Assembly: GCA_014529385.2 (NCBI GenBank) | Contig: CM043949.1 | Coordinates: 148,533,850-148,593,849, forward strand | DNA length: 60,000 bases | Reading direction: 5' to 3' | DNA from: Adiantum capillus-veneris | Taxonomy: Eukaryota; Streptophyta; Polypodiopsida; Polypodiales; Pteridaceae | In this document: piece by piece, positions 1 through 10,923 of the stretch | How positions within the stretch are numbered: position 1 is the stretch's first letter | Layout of the letters: every line of letters starts with the position of its first letter | Position numbers and translations under genes: made by a program | Notes under the pieces: model-generated | The model's input: only the letters and a program-made list of their open reading frames with translations | Told to the model about the DNA's origin: nothing | The model's database searches: none

Positions 1-1
1 T

Positions 2-841
2 TTGCTTCAAGGAAAATCTTGTAGTCATCAAGTCCCTAGGTCAAAGCATTGTGTTGAGTTCTTCGTGGCTAGTGTGAAGAAACTTCCTTTGAAGCCTCAA
101 CTTCAGGTGGTGAAAGCACTCTCAAACTCGGGTATTAACATGTTTTTGGAGGGGGAGCTACACATGAATGGTGTGCGGTATTGGCAAGAGGCTACATATG
201 GTGACACACTCCAACTACTACCAGCAAGAAGCCTCAAGGTGGTTGAGAAGGTAGCCATTGAACCCTATGAACTCTACAAAGCTGAAGATGGTCACACCAA
301 AGCTAGGCTAATCACTGGTGAGCAAATTCTTTGCATCTCTCAAATGGTGGGATCCAAGAGAGCTGAACTTCAATGAAGTGCTTCATGGAAGTTTGTAGTT
401 AATGCACAAATGAATAATCCCATTTTCTACAACTTTCAATCAGTTCAGAATATGAGGGTGAATGTACGCATTGATAGAAAGATTTTTTTCCAACAAAGAT
501 TGGTCTTCTATTTTGGAGCTGAGAGGTTGAGAGAGATATTGTTGTCCCCTGACCCTATAATATTTCCTATTTTGGAGTATAATGTATCTTTTGATGTTCA
601 CATCTTCATCTTGCTTTAAGCACACTCCATGAATGATAGGGATTTATATGGACCTATCCAACCTCTTGCTAGACAAACTGTGCATATAATAGCTAGCACA
701 AAGCTTAGGTTCCAAAACGTCATAAGGAATTTACTAGGCCCTCGTCCTCTAGCTGAGATTAATGCATCTATCAATCCATTTATTCTACCCTTAATAAGAT
801 ATGATCTGGGCCTAGACGTTTTCATCTTTGTGCTGTATTGA
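2..841 (+). pseudogene. Pre-gag ORF of the Tat element, with a duplicated C-terminal domain
   Basis: One reading frame runs from the window edge to a TGA at 839-841, broken only by TGA at 374-376 and TAA at 617-619. The first codon shown is TTG, so the frame probably began upstream. The first part (to residue 124) matches nothing I recognise. After it come two related segments of about 55-70 residues (410-619 and 629-841). Each ends in a hydrophobic stretch: SFDVHIFILL in the first and GLDVFIFVLY in the second. A third copy lies upstream of gag in the element at 9065-13939, so this looks like an element-borne domain rather than chance ORFs. Its function is unknown. Confidence 0.55.
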
Positions 842-860
842 GAGGAAGGCAACCCCTCCT

Positions 861-1958
861 ATGATGGCTTTCCCTAATGTTTTTGGGCGTAGTGGGGAAA
901 ATGCTGGGGATTTTTTGGATAACTTGGAGATGGATTTTCTCGTCTCTGAGAGGGATGACGAAGCATTGAAATTGAGAGCTTTTCCTTTGGTGCTCAAAGA
1001 AGAAGCTAGGGTATGGTTCCAGGCTCTAGATCCAACCCAGAAAGCTGAATGGGAGGGATTGAAGGCGGCTTTCCTACGAAGATTTCAACGAGCCAATTCG
1101 ACAAAAGAACTATGGCAACGGCTTCTGGCCCTTCATCAAGTTGACCCTAATGGTTATGCAACCTATGAGAAAGGTTTTCTGAAACTTTGGGGGCAATGGT
1201 CAGACTCACTAAACCCTGGTGAGCGAGCTCCCAATTGCCTCCAAAAGGATCGATTTATCTCAGGTTTGTACCCCTTGCTAAGGGAGAAGGTAAAGAGAAA
1301 ATTTCCAAATACTTTTGAAGATGCCTTAAGGATTGCTAGGGAAAAGAATTGAAAGTTTCTCTATCAAGCCCAAGCTGGCCAGCTAGCTTTGGGAGGCAAT
1401 ATCACAACTATGGAAGCTTCTCACGTACCTCCAAATGTGCCTAATGCACCTGACCTCAATAGAGGTCAACAAGAAGATATGCTCCAACAAATAAACAATC
1501 TCACAAACCAGCTAGAGGGTTTGAGAGTAAATCTTGTGCATGGTGCAAGAAGGCATATTGAGGGGAATGGTGGGAATCGGCCACCAATGCGACGTAAAGC
1601 AAGGGAAATGTTGTGTTACAATTGTGGGGAAAATGGCCACGGCATGTATAATTGCCCTCATCCCAGAAGATATGACTACCCTGTCAGAGGTCCTCGACAA
1701 CAAGTAAGTCCTCCACGTGCTAGAGCTCAAGCACAAGAGCAACCGCAACCTCAAATTTTGCAGCCACCTCGTGCTCAAGCTCAAGCCCCTACTACTCAAC
1801 CAAATGTGAGCATCATAAGGATGGAGGAGGTCGTCAAGGGCAGAAGCAACCAGGAGGAAATAGCTAAAGGGAAGATGAAGATAGATGAAGTGGCTACAAT
1901 GCCTATCAAGAGCGTGCGTGTCCAAGATGAAGAAGTAAAGAAACAAGCAAGGATGTAA
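861..1958 (+). pseudogene. Gag polyprotein of the Tat element (capsid plus zinc knuckle)
   Basis: The ATG at 861 opens a retrotransposon gag (capsid) domain with the motif EARVWFQAL about 50 residues in and a C-terminal LYPLLREKVKRKFPNTFEDA block. A TGA at 1350-1352 interrupts it. The same frame then continues through a CX2CX4HX4C nucleocapsid zinc knuckle (CYNCGENGHGMYNC, about 1614-1655) and a Gln/Pro-rich segment to TAA at 1956-1958. Gag packages element RNA in virus-like particles in the cytoplasm. The start was chosen because the homologous gag at about 11258 begins at the equivalent residue. The internal stop makes this copy a pseudogene. Confidence 0.85.
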
Positions 1959-3782
1959 TCAATGAAGCAAGTACATCTTGGGAAACTAAAGATGAAGCCA
2001 AGAAGAGAAAGAGCCGTACTAGGTCTCAAATTGACATCTTTGATTTCCCTATGGGATCTCGGACACAACCTTATGACTTGACAGCTGATGTGAGTTCTCA
2101 AGGACCAAAGATTACTTGGCCACAACTACTTCATATCTCCCCAAAGCTACGACGACAGTGGTAAAAAATGGTGAGCCTATGGTCTCAAGGATATAGTGCA
2201 TTTGGTGGAGGCTAAAATCAAGGGACAACGGATTCCAAAAACTTACATTGACAGTGGAGCAGAGGTTTGTGACATCATGACAGAAAAGCTAATGCATCAA
2301 TTAGGTTTAGAGGTAATGGAATCATCAAACTTTAGGGCAAAAATGGCCAATAATGTCTCTGTCACTTGTGTGGGTGTAGTGAAAGCTTTGAGAGTTTCTG
2401 TTTTTGGAATCACTACAGAGGTTGATGCTTATGTGATGCTAGTGAAGGGAGAAGGATACCCCCTTATTTTAGGACGACCTTGGCTCATGGGTATAGGAGC
2501 TAGGCAAGATTGGGCAACAGGAGACTTGGAATTGAGGCCTCATGTGTGTGGCCATAGTCGGAAGGTGGTTTATAACTTGAAGAATGGGCGACAAGAGAAC
2601 CTTGAACTAGAGACGTCAGCTGATGAGTGGAGCTCAAGTGGATGCTCCTCATCCATGGACGAGGAAGAGAGTTCAAGTGAAGAGAGTGATAGCACTCTCG
2701 AAGTCATGGGCGTCACCATAAAGGAAACTACCTCATCAGAAGACAACCCAAGGATCCAAATAGAGAATGTGTGGGATGCCAGCCTAGAGAAGATGTTATC
2801 CAAGGATATAAAGGAAGAAGAAAGGGAGGGTTATGTAAATGTTCTCAAGAAGCATGAATCATTGTTTATTTCTGATTACACTCACATTACAGGTGTCACT
2901 GCAATGACGCATCATATCCATCTCAAAGAAGGGAGCAAGCCGGTAGTACAAAAACTAAGAAGATTAGGAGTTGTGCAAAAAAATGCACTATTGTCCAAGG
3001 TGAAGAGACTCTTAGAAGCAGGATTCATATACCCAGTAGAAGATTCAGAATGGGTCTCCCCAGTAGTGGTGAGGCCAAAGAAGAATGGCAAATGGCGAGT
3101 GTGCGTGGATTACAAGCCACTAAATGCTGCAATAAAAAGGGACCACTTCCCTCTCCCATTTCAAGATGAGATTCTAAATAAAGTAGTAGGCCATGAGCGA
3201 TACACAGTGTGTGATGGCTACTCCGGCTACTTTCAAATACGCATTGCAGAGGAGGACCATAAAAAGACTACTTTCATCACACCATGGGGCTGTTTTGCAT
3301 TTCGAGTCATGCCTTTTGGTCTCACCAACGCTCTAGACACCTTTCAACGATTCATGAATATGGTCTTCCAACCTTACTTTGGTCAGTCCATAAGGGTTTT
3401 CATAGATGAATTTTGTATTTACAGCTCCAAAAGTATGCATCTCGGCAAGATTGATTAAGGATTTACTCGTTTAGCTAAGCTGGGTGGACAACTAAACAAG
3501 GACAAATGTCACATTGGGGAAAGCAAGGTTACACTATTGGGGCATGTAGTGTCCATTGATGGAATCGAGGTAGATCCTGAAAAGATAGAAACATTGCTAA
3601 ATCTACCTTCTCCAACTTCCATCAAAAAATTAATCTCTTTCTTGCAAAAGCTAAGATACTTGAGTAGATTCATACACTTACTCTCCCAAGTGATATTTCC
3701 TCTACAACAACTAACTCGTCAAGAGACGCTTGTTTGGAGTGAAGAAAGTGATGGGCATTTTAGAGAGATAAAAAAATGTTAG
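1959..3782 (+). pseudogene. Protease and reverse transcriptase of the Tat element
   Basis: Reading is frameshifted near 1950 and returns to the original frame near 2160. The intervening frame encodes the conserved pre-protease block KITWPQLLHISPKLRRQW. A retropepsin follows with active-site YIDSGAEVC (about 2250) and the flap-side motif LILGRPWL (about 2463). RT begins about 2930: KWRVCVDYKPLN, then FRVMPFGLTNA. The catalytic YxDD-type motif reads VFIDEFCIYS (about 3398-3427), so the second aspartate is Glu. TGA/TAA-type stops follow, with TAA at 3456-3458 inside the RT thumb and a frameshift near 3776 at the start of RNase H. RT copies element RNA into DNA in particles; this copy is certainly defective. 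Confidence 0.85.
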
Positions 3783-4906
3783 GGTCACTCCCGGTAATTC
3801 TCCAACCTTGTTGGGAAGAAACATTCTTTGTAAACCCTAGTGTGGGAGAAGGAGCCATTGGTGCTGCCCTCCTACAAAAAGATCCAAAAACATCCTTTAT
3901 GAGGCCTGTGTATTTTGCTAGCCGCCTCATGGAAAACACAGAGAAGGCCTACACCCTGATGGAGCAGCTAGTGTTAGCCCTCATGTTTGCAGTAACCAAA
4001 TTTCGGCCATACTTGCTGCCAAAGAGGTTTGTAATTATCACTGTGGAGGATATGTTTCCCTATGCACTACAACATATGGAAATCTATGACAAAATAGCAA
4101 AGTGGGTGGTGCGACTTCAAGAGTTTGATTATACAATACAGGTTGAAAGAACAACTCGAGCATGCTTAGCCGACATTTTAACAAGCAAGTGCTATGAAAA
4201 CGTTTTCCATTTGAAGAGAAAGGAACTACCACCACCTCCAACTCTAGAGGCTCTGGTCAATGCTTATAGCCTCTACTTTGATGGAGCATACAAGAGAACC
4301 AAGGATAAGGCAGCTGCAGGCATCGTGGTCTTATCTCCATTGGGAGAGAGGATCTATGGTGAAGGGATCACTCTAGAAGATGTCCACTCCAACAATGAAG
4401 CAGAATATCAAGCTCTAATTCATGGCCTTTGTTGGTGCCTCGATAATTCAATTGAGAGATTAAATGATTTTGGTGACTCCATGTTTTTGGTAAGGCAAAT
4501 GCAAGGTACATGGGATTGCAAAAATGCCAGTCTCTCTACTAAAATGAGAGAAGCCAAAGCTATTATGAGGAGATTTAGGGAGGCACAAGTACATCATGTG
4601 CCAAGAGACCAGAACAAGGATGCAGACCACCTAGCATCATCGAAGTTAAATGAGTCAATAGTGGGAGAAGTGGCCATCAAACTTCCACTTCAGCAAGGAA
4701 AGGAGGACTTAGAAGATATTATGCACATTTTGGAGCAAGGGGAGGCTCTTAAACACTTGAATGCAGGGTAAAGGCGATGGTTAGCTAGGAAGGCTACTAG
4801 GTATCGCATAGTAAAGGATAATTTGTATTGTCTTGGTAAGGATGGTGTGCTTAGGAGAGCGCCTTTGAAGAGTGAAATTGAAGAGATTTAAAAATCTTGT
4901 CACGAT
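3776..4906 (+). pseudogene. Tandem RNase H domains (Ty3 type plus plant type)
   Basis: The first domain is the RT-linked Ty3 RNase H: FVNPSVGEGAIGAALLQ, then YTLMEQLVLALMFA. A second, independent RNase H begins about 4270 with the first acidic residue in YFDGAY, the NNEAEYQAL helix at about 4391, GDSMFLV, and the C-terminal RDQNKDADHLA; these supply the D-E-D-D set. A pair like this is known from Tat-lineage elements, where the additional domain resembles bacterial/archaeal RNase HI. A TAA at 4769-4771 closes the open frame. The same frame then runs on into the integrase zinc-finger region with further stops (about 4894 and 4912). RNase H removes RNA from the RNA:DNA hybrid during reverse transcription. 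Confidence 0.85.
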
Positions 4907-5863
4907 GATGTGTGAGGAGGACACTTTGCACACGACATCACTAGTAGAAAGGTTTACAAGCAAGGTTTACTTGGCCAAGTCTTCATCGTGACGTCAAAAA
5001 CTGGTGTCAAACATGTGATGAATGTCAGAAAGTAGGACCACGACGGCTCATAGCTGAACCTCAGAACCCAATAAAGGTATATGGGCCCTTTGAGAAGCGG
5101 GGAATTGATGCCATAGGGCCTCTACCACGCACTCAGGCAGGTAAAGAGTACATCATTATGGGAGTAGACTACATGACTAGATGGGCTGAGGCTATGCCGA
5201 CCAATAGAATTACTGCTAAGGACATGAGTCAATTCATCTTTGACCACATTTGTTGCCAGTTTGGCACCCCTCTTGAAATACTATATGATAGAGGACCAGG
5301 GTTTAGAGCAGACTTGGTAGGAGAACTCATGCAGAAGCTAAATATTCAGCATCAACACTCTACTCCTTACTACCCTCAGTGCAATGGCTTGGTGGAAAAG
5401 GTGAATGGAATCATTTGCAAACTTCTCACCAAACAGGTACATGCCAGGCGCCAAGATTGGGACAAACACCTGAATGGAGCTCTATGGGCCTATAGAGCCT
5501 CCTTCAAAACCGCATTAGGATACACACCCTTTCATTTGGTTTATGCAATTGGATCGTGAAGAATCCATCAACCACTACTCTCAAGAAGCAGAGAAGCGTA
5601 GAGAAAAGTTCAACAAAAAGCTAGCATCTAAAGACATCAAAAAGGGATCTCTAGTGCTTTGATATGACAATCACTTCGACACTCGTAAGAATGGAAAGTT
5701 TCTTTTTCGATGGGAAGGCCCGTTCTTGGTCACCAAAAAGTTCAAAAATGTCTCTTACAGACTTCAAGAAATTGATGGTAAAGTGCACAAGACCAGGACA
5801 AATGCATGGCGTCTAAAGCCTTATCACATCAGAATAAGGTCAGCCCAAGATCAAAGAAAGTAG
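4907..5863 (+). pseudogene. Integrase of the Tat element
   Basis: The HHCC zinc finger spans a frameshift near 4965: GGHFAHDI supplies the histidines and WCQTCDEC the cysteines. The core is open from about 4969 to a TGA at 5557-5559. The catalytic triad is visible as D in MGVDYMTRW (about 5165), D in LYDRGPGF (about 5287) and E in NGLVEKVNG (about 5395). After 5559 another frame gives the C-terminal DNA-binding part, with RWEGPFLVTKKF at about 5710 and an in-frame TGA at 5660, ending at 5861-5863. The segment normally linking core and C-terminus is shorter than in complete relatives, so there is probably a deletion near 5555. The product would insert element cDNA into nuclear DNA. Confidence 0.8.
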
Positions 5864-6869
5864 GCTAGAGGCATAAAAAACCCCTTTCAGGTTTGTGGGG
5901 GCTATGATCCGAGCCTATCACAAATTTTTGTTTACTATATTTTGTTGGTTTTCCTTGATTCTAGAGGTTTACAATAAAAGAAAGAGTAAGAACAACCTCT
6001 TGGAAAAATTCAAAAAAATGATTTGATGGGAATTTTTCCTTGACTAGTTCACAGGAGGTGAAAGGTAGAACCTAATGATAAAGGGAAGGGAAAATATGTA
6101 AATGTGAAAAGAAAAGATATGATGTGTTTGTGGAGCCATGCACCCATGATTCAAGGGTCATGAGGGGCTCATATCATCATGGATTTGGAGCCATAGGATG
6201 ATTCAAACAGTTGGGACCCAGGTGGAAGACTTGGTAAAGGAAGGAAACAGACACATGATTTTGCTGGATTTTTAAAACATACTTCCACTCCAATCCAAGA
6301 AAAGTTGTCTTCATGAAAGTTGTAGCTAATGAGCTGGAGATTTTGACCATATTTTTTTTTATAACTTTTGCATCTACTGTCTACGAGATATGGCCAAAAT
6401 GGCGGACGCCAGATTTTTCAATTGTGGTGGAGACCACCCCCTCTACCTTTACACACACACCCTTCCTTTTCCACATTGAGTCCTTCTCTAAAAATCACCC
6501 ATTAGTCTTCTCACCCTCCCCTCCTTCCTCCTCTCTCTCAAGCTCATAAAACCATCACAAATTCCTCTTCTAATCACCTCTCAAATCATGCTTAATCTTG
6601 TTGTAATTCATAAGTTTTCATTCAACCCCTTTCTATTATTACTAGATATGCCTTGATTTTATGTATATTCTTTACATTTTAAAATAAGGAAGCTCTTGGA
6701 CTCAAGCTATGGAGGAAGGAGTGAAGACAACACAAGTGATGATGGAGCCAATTAGTTGCAAATTGGTCAACAAATCACTTGGAAGGAGCTTCTTCATTGG
6801 TGGAATGTCCCTAATCAAGCTTCATTTGTACAAATTGCACTTGGATCTTAACCCCACTCCTAATCACTC

Positions 6870-6892
6870 TCTTGCCTATATAAAGAGGCCCC
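6870..6892 (+). promoter_or_regulatory. TATA-like box in LTR
   Basis: tatataaagagg lies about 330 bp before the (CT)n run, at the position expected for the U3/R promoter. The related LTR-like region has tataaaaggaggg at 41201. This is an inference from position and sequence only. Confidence 0.4.
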
Positions 6893-7204
6893 CCCCCTTT
6901 TGTAATTCAAGTATCCCTCAGCCTCATTGAGTCTTTGTATCACTCATCATGAGCCCATAAAGCTCATTCATTCACTCTATTCTTTGCACATTCTAGAGTG
7001 CAAATTGTTTTATGCTAGTAACCTCCCCTCCTCTTACTTATGTTAATTAAGAGAGATCTTTTATGTGTGTGTGAGAGTGCTTTATGTGCTTTTGGCTAAA
7101 TCTTGAGTTGTTGTTTAGTAATCTACATGCTATTTATGTTGGGAGTGCTTGAAGTTATCCATTCCTTGTACACACATTGAGGTTAATGCTTCATTCATAG
7201 TGGT

Positions 7205-7206
<2 letters not shown>

Positions 7207-7292
<86 letters not shown>
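7207..7292 (+). repeat. (CT)n microsatellite, 86 bp
   Basis: An uninterrupted CT dinucleotide run inside the LTR-like tail. A shorter (CT)n occupies the equivalent place at 41864-41900, so the tract is probably part of the LTR family and not a random insertion. Confidence 0.95.
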
Positions 7293-7294
<2 letters not shown>

Positions 7295-7392
7295 GTAGCG
7301 GTCCTAGTCCACGCTTCCAAGACTAGGTGGTGCCCTCATCTCATTTCCCTTGTGGCGCAATGGAGTTTGTTTTGGTGTAGAGGCCGCGATTC

Positions 7393-8404
7393 CAAATTTC
7401 CTTTGTCAACGGTAAAAAAATTAGAGTTAGACGAATAGTGAAAATATCTCTCAACGAGGATCTTATGTCCTTGTAATCAATGCAAGCATGCTGTGCAATG
7501 GACAAGACACGTTTCTTTGCAGCACGTTCACAAATTTGGCAAGTTTGATCCATATATTATAGATCGAGTTGTTGCCAATTATAACTCGTCGGACTCTGAC
7601 GTTGGCCAACAGGCAGCAATCTTGCAACCCAATAGACGTGTTCACAGGCGCTTTGGTCAAGCAACATATGTGGGGCCACAAGATGTAGCCTCTGACAACT
7701 TGGGGGATGATTATGCAGACCACATTTTAGGGTGGAACGGATCGACAAAAAGCGTTTTACTCAAGATTGTGGAATCATGGCAAAATTTGAACAGTCTACG
7801 GTCCTCTGATGCAGATCCTGTGGTGGCGAAACTCACTTACTTCAGCACGCTACAAGAGATTTTGAGGATCGATTATAGAGGATTTTTTGTCGACTTGTTC
7901 AACGTGCAATGGTTCAAGATAATCATGGAGCGTCGCAACGCTACTATGCATAGAGGAGTGTCTGGTTTTCTTGAGGTGGATTCAACTAAGAGATGGACTG
8001 ACCTAAGAGATACTTTCATACTACCAGAGCATTGTGAACAAGTAAGTATGTAAATAGTTAACATCCCATTTTAGAATTTATGTGCTTGGAAGCTCCCATG
8101 TAAGTTATGTGGCTCTGACAGGTGATATTTCATCCTACGAAGTTTGCATCAAACTGGTGGTACGTCATAGAGATAGCCCCTCATAGTGCACAGGCGTATG
8201 AAGGCTACCATGTGTCAATCACAATGGCATCAATGGAGGAGATTGGAGGAGATTGGAGAAGATGCTCAATCAGAAGCCGTTGAGGTGGTGCCAGACGAAC
8301 ATCAAGATTTCTCCTTGCCCTTCATCTCTTTGTCCCACCACCACTATCACTATAACCGTAACAAGTCTTTTGTAACAAATAAAAGTTTTATTACAAGTTG
8401 CTGA
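7393..8404 (+). pseudogene. TNPD-like CACTA protein lacking the transposase core
   Basis: The N-terminal part has a CPCNQC motif (7467-7484) preceded, in another frame, by a VRRIVKISLNE helix. This fits the transposase-associated domain found at the N-terminus of CACTA TNPD proteins; a frameshift near 7455 separates the two halves. A region of about 80 residues follows that I do not recognise. Then comes a DUF4216-like C-terminal domain: YFSTLQEILRIDYRGFFVDL, DTFILPEHCEQ, and after splicing VIFHPTKFASNWWYVIEIAP. The large DDE core normally between these parts is absent. Exon 1 ends at 8041, the intron is 8042-8121 (gtaagt...acag) and exon 2 runs to TGA at 8281-8283. A 10-bp tandem duplication at 8235-8254 shifts the frame; the other frame stays open to 8404. 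Confidence 0.65.
8042..8121 (+). other. 80-bp intron in the TNPD-like remnant
   Basis: Donor gtaagtatg and acceptor ctctgacag. Removing it joins HCEQ to VIFHPTKF in one phase and recreates a continuous DUF4216-like domain, so protein similarity supports the splice as well as the consensus sites. Confidence 0.7.
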
Positions 8405-8503
8405 AGAATAAATTAATGCCTTGCCACGTCATTGTATTTAATGGTCTTTGCATCCACTCTAGGTATGTATGCTCTAGGTATGTTCTCACAAGCAGGGACG
8501 ATG

Positions 8504-8837
8504 AGCACTGCGGTCCTGTTGCAATGGAGATTTAAGATGCAATCGCGAAGGGAGTGATCTGTCTCTGCTCATAGATGCAGCTCATCTCACCGCTAGATCT
8601 AACTGATCGGGTGAAAGAGACGCTAAGAAGCGCTACTACTGCTTACTTAGCGTCTCTTTCACCCGATCAACTAGATTTAGTGGTGAAAGAGACGCTAAGA
8701 AGCACTACTACTGCTTCTTAGCATCTCTTTCACCCGATCAACTAGATTTAGTGGTGGGGCAAGCAACATCTATGAGCAGATACGGACTTCCTTCGCGATT
8801 GCTGCTTCAGTCTCCATCGCACCCGGACCGCAGTGCT
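8504..8837. repeat. 334-bp foldback (nested inverted repeats)
   Basis: The outer arms are agcactgcggtcc (8504-8516) and ggaccgcagtgct (8825-8837). Inner matching pairs include gcaatcgcgaagg (8539-8551) with ccttcgcgattgc (8790-8802), and ctgctcatagatg with catctatgagcag. The centre holds two adjacent hairpins built on gggtgaaagagacgctaagaagc (about 8617-8668 and 8682-8738), each folding on itself and similar to the other. It lies between the two CACTA genes. It may be a foldback insertion or an internal regulatory repeat of the transposon. Confidence 0.8.
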
Positions 8838-9064
8838 TTCACAAATTCACCCTCATTCAACGAAAACTCTCTACACAGGAATCCCTCCTCCTCTCTCTCT
8901 CTATCTATCTACTTGTCCATGTTTTCTACTCCATTCATTCAATGTTAAGTTTAAATGTTCGTGTGTTTAATGCAGGTATGGATGATGAGGAGTTTCTTTC
9001 TTCTTTGTGCTCCCAGCAGAGACAGTGGTACATGGAGCGTCATCGCTCTGGCGCACCATGACGT

Positions 9065-10202
9065 TGTCAGGAGTTTTTTGGAGCAAGGGATTGCGCATAT
9101 GTTCATACCCATGCATGGTGCATCGAATAAAGGATTGCCCATTTGCCAGAGCCAGGTGGTTACGTGGGGCCCACATGTGTACAAGTAGGGCAGCATGTAC
9201 ATAGTGCATCGATTTTCATCGTTACCAGTACCAGTGTGTTTTTTCTACAATAATGAGGAGTTGGTAGCACGTAAAAATTCTCGAGGAATCTATCCGCGGG
9301 CCGAGGACATGAGGTAAGCAGGTGCATCAGATGGCATGTAGTGGCGTTAGGAGGACGAATGGGGTCAATATTTGCACGTGGAGAAGTACAGACACAACGT
9401 CTGTGTTTCCTTGTGATAATTATGCAAAAAGGTCATCATGAGGACCACTTTTTGGGGCCACTTCACGTGGTGGCAGGATGCATTATTGAAAAGAAATGAG
9501 TGCTAGGTGTGCGGATGATGCAAAAAGGTGACAAATATGCACTGCGAGGTCAGTTTTTGTCGACCTATTCGGTGTCCGTTTGAGGTCATCTAAAAGGCCA
9601 AGGGTGCCCAAGTAATAAAGCTAAGTGTGGGAACTGAAAAAACTGAGAGAAGACCAGAAAAAACGTGGAGAAGAGAGGAGGCACAGCCGCATTTGTGTTT
9701 TTGGAGCCTGTTTTGGCCATAAACTGCTCATCCGAGGTCGGATTTGAGCACTTCTACATTGTAGAGTGGGGTTTTGGCCCGTTCCGGACGCAATGGCGGT
9801 GTCCGTTTTTCCAAATTCCTCACTTTGTTTTTTGTTGTTTTGGTTGTGTAAGTTTCTCCTATGAGCGAAGCTTCTGCTCCAGTTTGTGATTGTATCTGGC
9901 TTATTTTACCCATATTGTTGGAGCTGTTTGCTCCATTTGTGTTGGCCCAAGCTCATTTGTATCTAGACATAAAAAATTCTCCTCTTTTGAGCTGAGTTTT
10001 TTGGGTATGTGTGTGTGTGTATCTCTCTGTGTGGAGTGGGCAAGTGGATAGTCTCTCTCCTCTCACTCCATAGGTGTGTTCCCTGTCTCGGCCAGGTGTG
10101 TTGTGTAAGCCGAGTGGTGCCCCATAGTGTATGTGTTTATCTTCCCAAGAGTGTGTGTCGGGTTGTTATAGAGGCGCTGTGTGTGTTTTCATCCCGCTCA
10201 CA
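9065..10202 (+). repeat. 5' LTR of the gag-only element
   Basis: Direct repeat of 12805-13939, starting TGTCAGGAGTTTTTTGG. It contains a (TG)n stretch near 10007-10020. The copies differ by scattered substitutions and small indels; for example, an extra segment near 9733 is absent from the 3' copy. The small ORFs at 8951-9209 and 9665-10236 are LTR shadows. Confidence 0.9.
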
Positions 10203-10923
10203 TTCTTTTGGCACCCCCACGGAGGATCTTCTTTGAGTACCTTCTGCTTCGAGCTTCAAGCTTCGAGGTTCGGGATTATAGGTTGCAGGTAACAGGTTAC
10301 AGGTTACAGGGACATGTACAGGTACATGTGATTCACACAGGTACAGGTAGCTGGAGTACAGTGATATACTAGCAGTGGTGTCACTTGCAATTGTTGTGGG
10401 TATGCATCATTTGGCGCCTGTTTGAGGGCATTGTCTGTTGGATTGTACGTTACTTGTGGAAACTGCCAGTTGTACGCCTTTGTAGAGCCATACTTGGTTT
10501 TATTTGGCAGTCCCAGCCATTTCTGAGACTTGGTTTGGAAGATAGTCATTTCTGAGACTTGACTATACGAGATTTGCATAAGCCTTCATGTGAGGGTCGA
10601 TAGCGTGAGGTTTTATTGAGCTGGGGGATTCTCAAATGTGGAGATCCTTTCGGTGATACAGGTAGCTGGAGCACCCTTTTCGTGACCTCACCATAGGCTA
10701 TGTACTAGAGAGTCCTATTTGATGCTCGGGTTTTATTGTTGATAGTTTATGCATACATATACAGTCTATATTTTGGGTTCTTACTGCTCTACTTCTGGGG
10801 AAACTCTGCCAAATTTTTTCCAAATTGTGATGGCTGGTTTTTTGGTCTTTTGAGCCATTTATGTTGTTATGCTGCTGACATTTTGGCAAAATCAGAGGAT
10901 AAGACAGGTGTGCTTTCTTGGGA
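10203..10923 (+). other. Untranslated leader of the gag-only element
   Basis: Starts ttcttttggcacccccacgg right after the LTR, where a primer-binding site is expected; I could not assign it to a tRNA. It also holds short direct repeats of ggttaca and acaggtac (about 10290-10345). The ORFs here lack similarity to anything and are not believed. Confidence 0.5.

Larger units (their letters stand above)
1..7335 (+). mobile_element. Ty3/Gypsy (Tat-type) retrotransposon, 5' end outside window
   Basis: The order read on the plus strand is pre-gag ORF, gag with zinc knuckle, aspartic protease, reverse transcriptase, RNase H, a second RNase H, integrase, and then a long non-coding tail ending in (CT)n. 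RT before integrase defines Ty3/Gypsy. The second, plant-type RNase H after the usual one is the hallmark of the Tat lineage. The 5' LTR would lie upstream of the window. At least four in-frame stops, three or more frameshifts and a changed RT active-site residue show it cannot make its own proteins. The 3' boundary near 7335 is inferred from the LTR-like tail and from the start of CACTA-type coding sequence just beyond it. Confidence 0.85.
5880..7335 (+). repeat. 3' untranslated region and probable 3' LTR of the Tat element
   Basis: A G-rich tract (about 5888-5902, gtttgtgggggct) just after the integrase stop could be the polypurine tract, although the exact LTR start is not clear. The tail contains a TATA-like tatataaagaggc near 6876, a (CT)n run, and then a short block ending actaggtggtgccc at about 7336. 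The region at 40.1-41.96 kb has the same order: agttgtagct block, pyrimidine-rich tract, TATA box, (CT)n, and the same actaggtggtgcccc ending. That supports both being LTRs of related elements. The ORFs at 6313-6549 and 6709-6930 look like chance ORFs in LTR DNA. Confidence 0.55.

Noticed and set aside
1512-1946. 144-residue minus-strand ORF
   Set aside because: Antisense shadow of the gag zinc-knuckle region.
8951-9209. Four overlapping ORFs on both strands
   Set aside because: They span the 5' LTR edge of the gag-only element and recur in the 3' LTR; shadows of LTR sequence.
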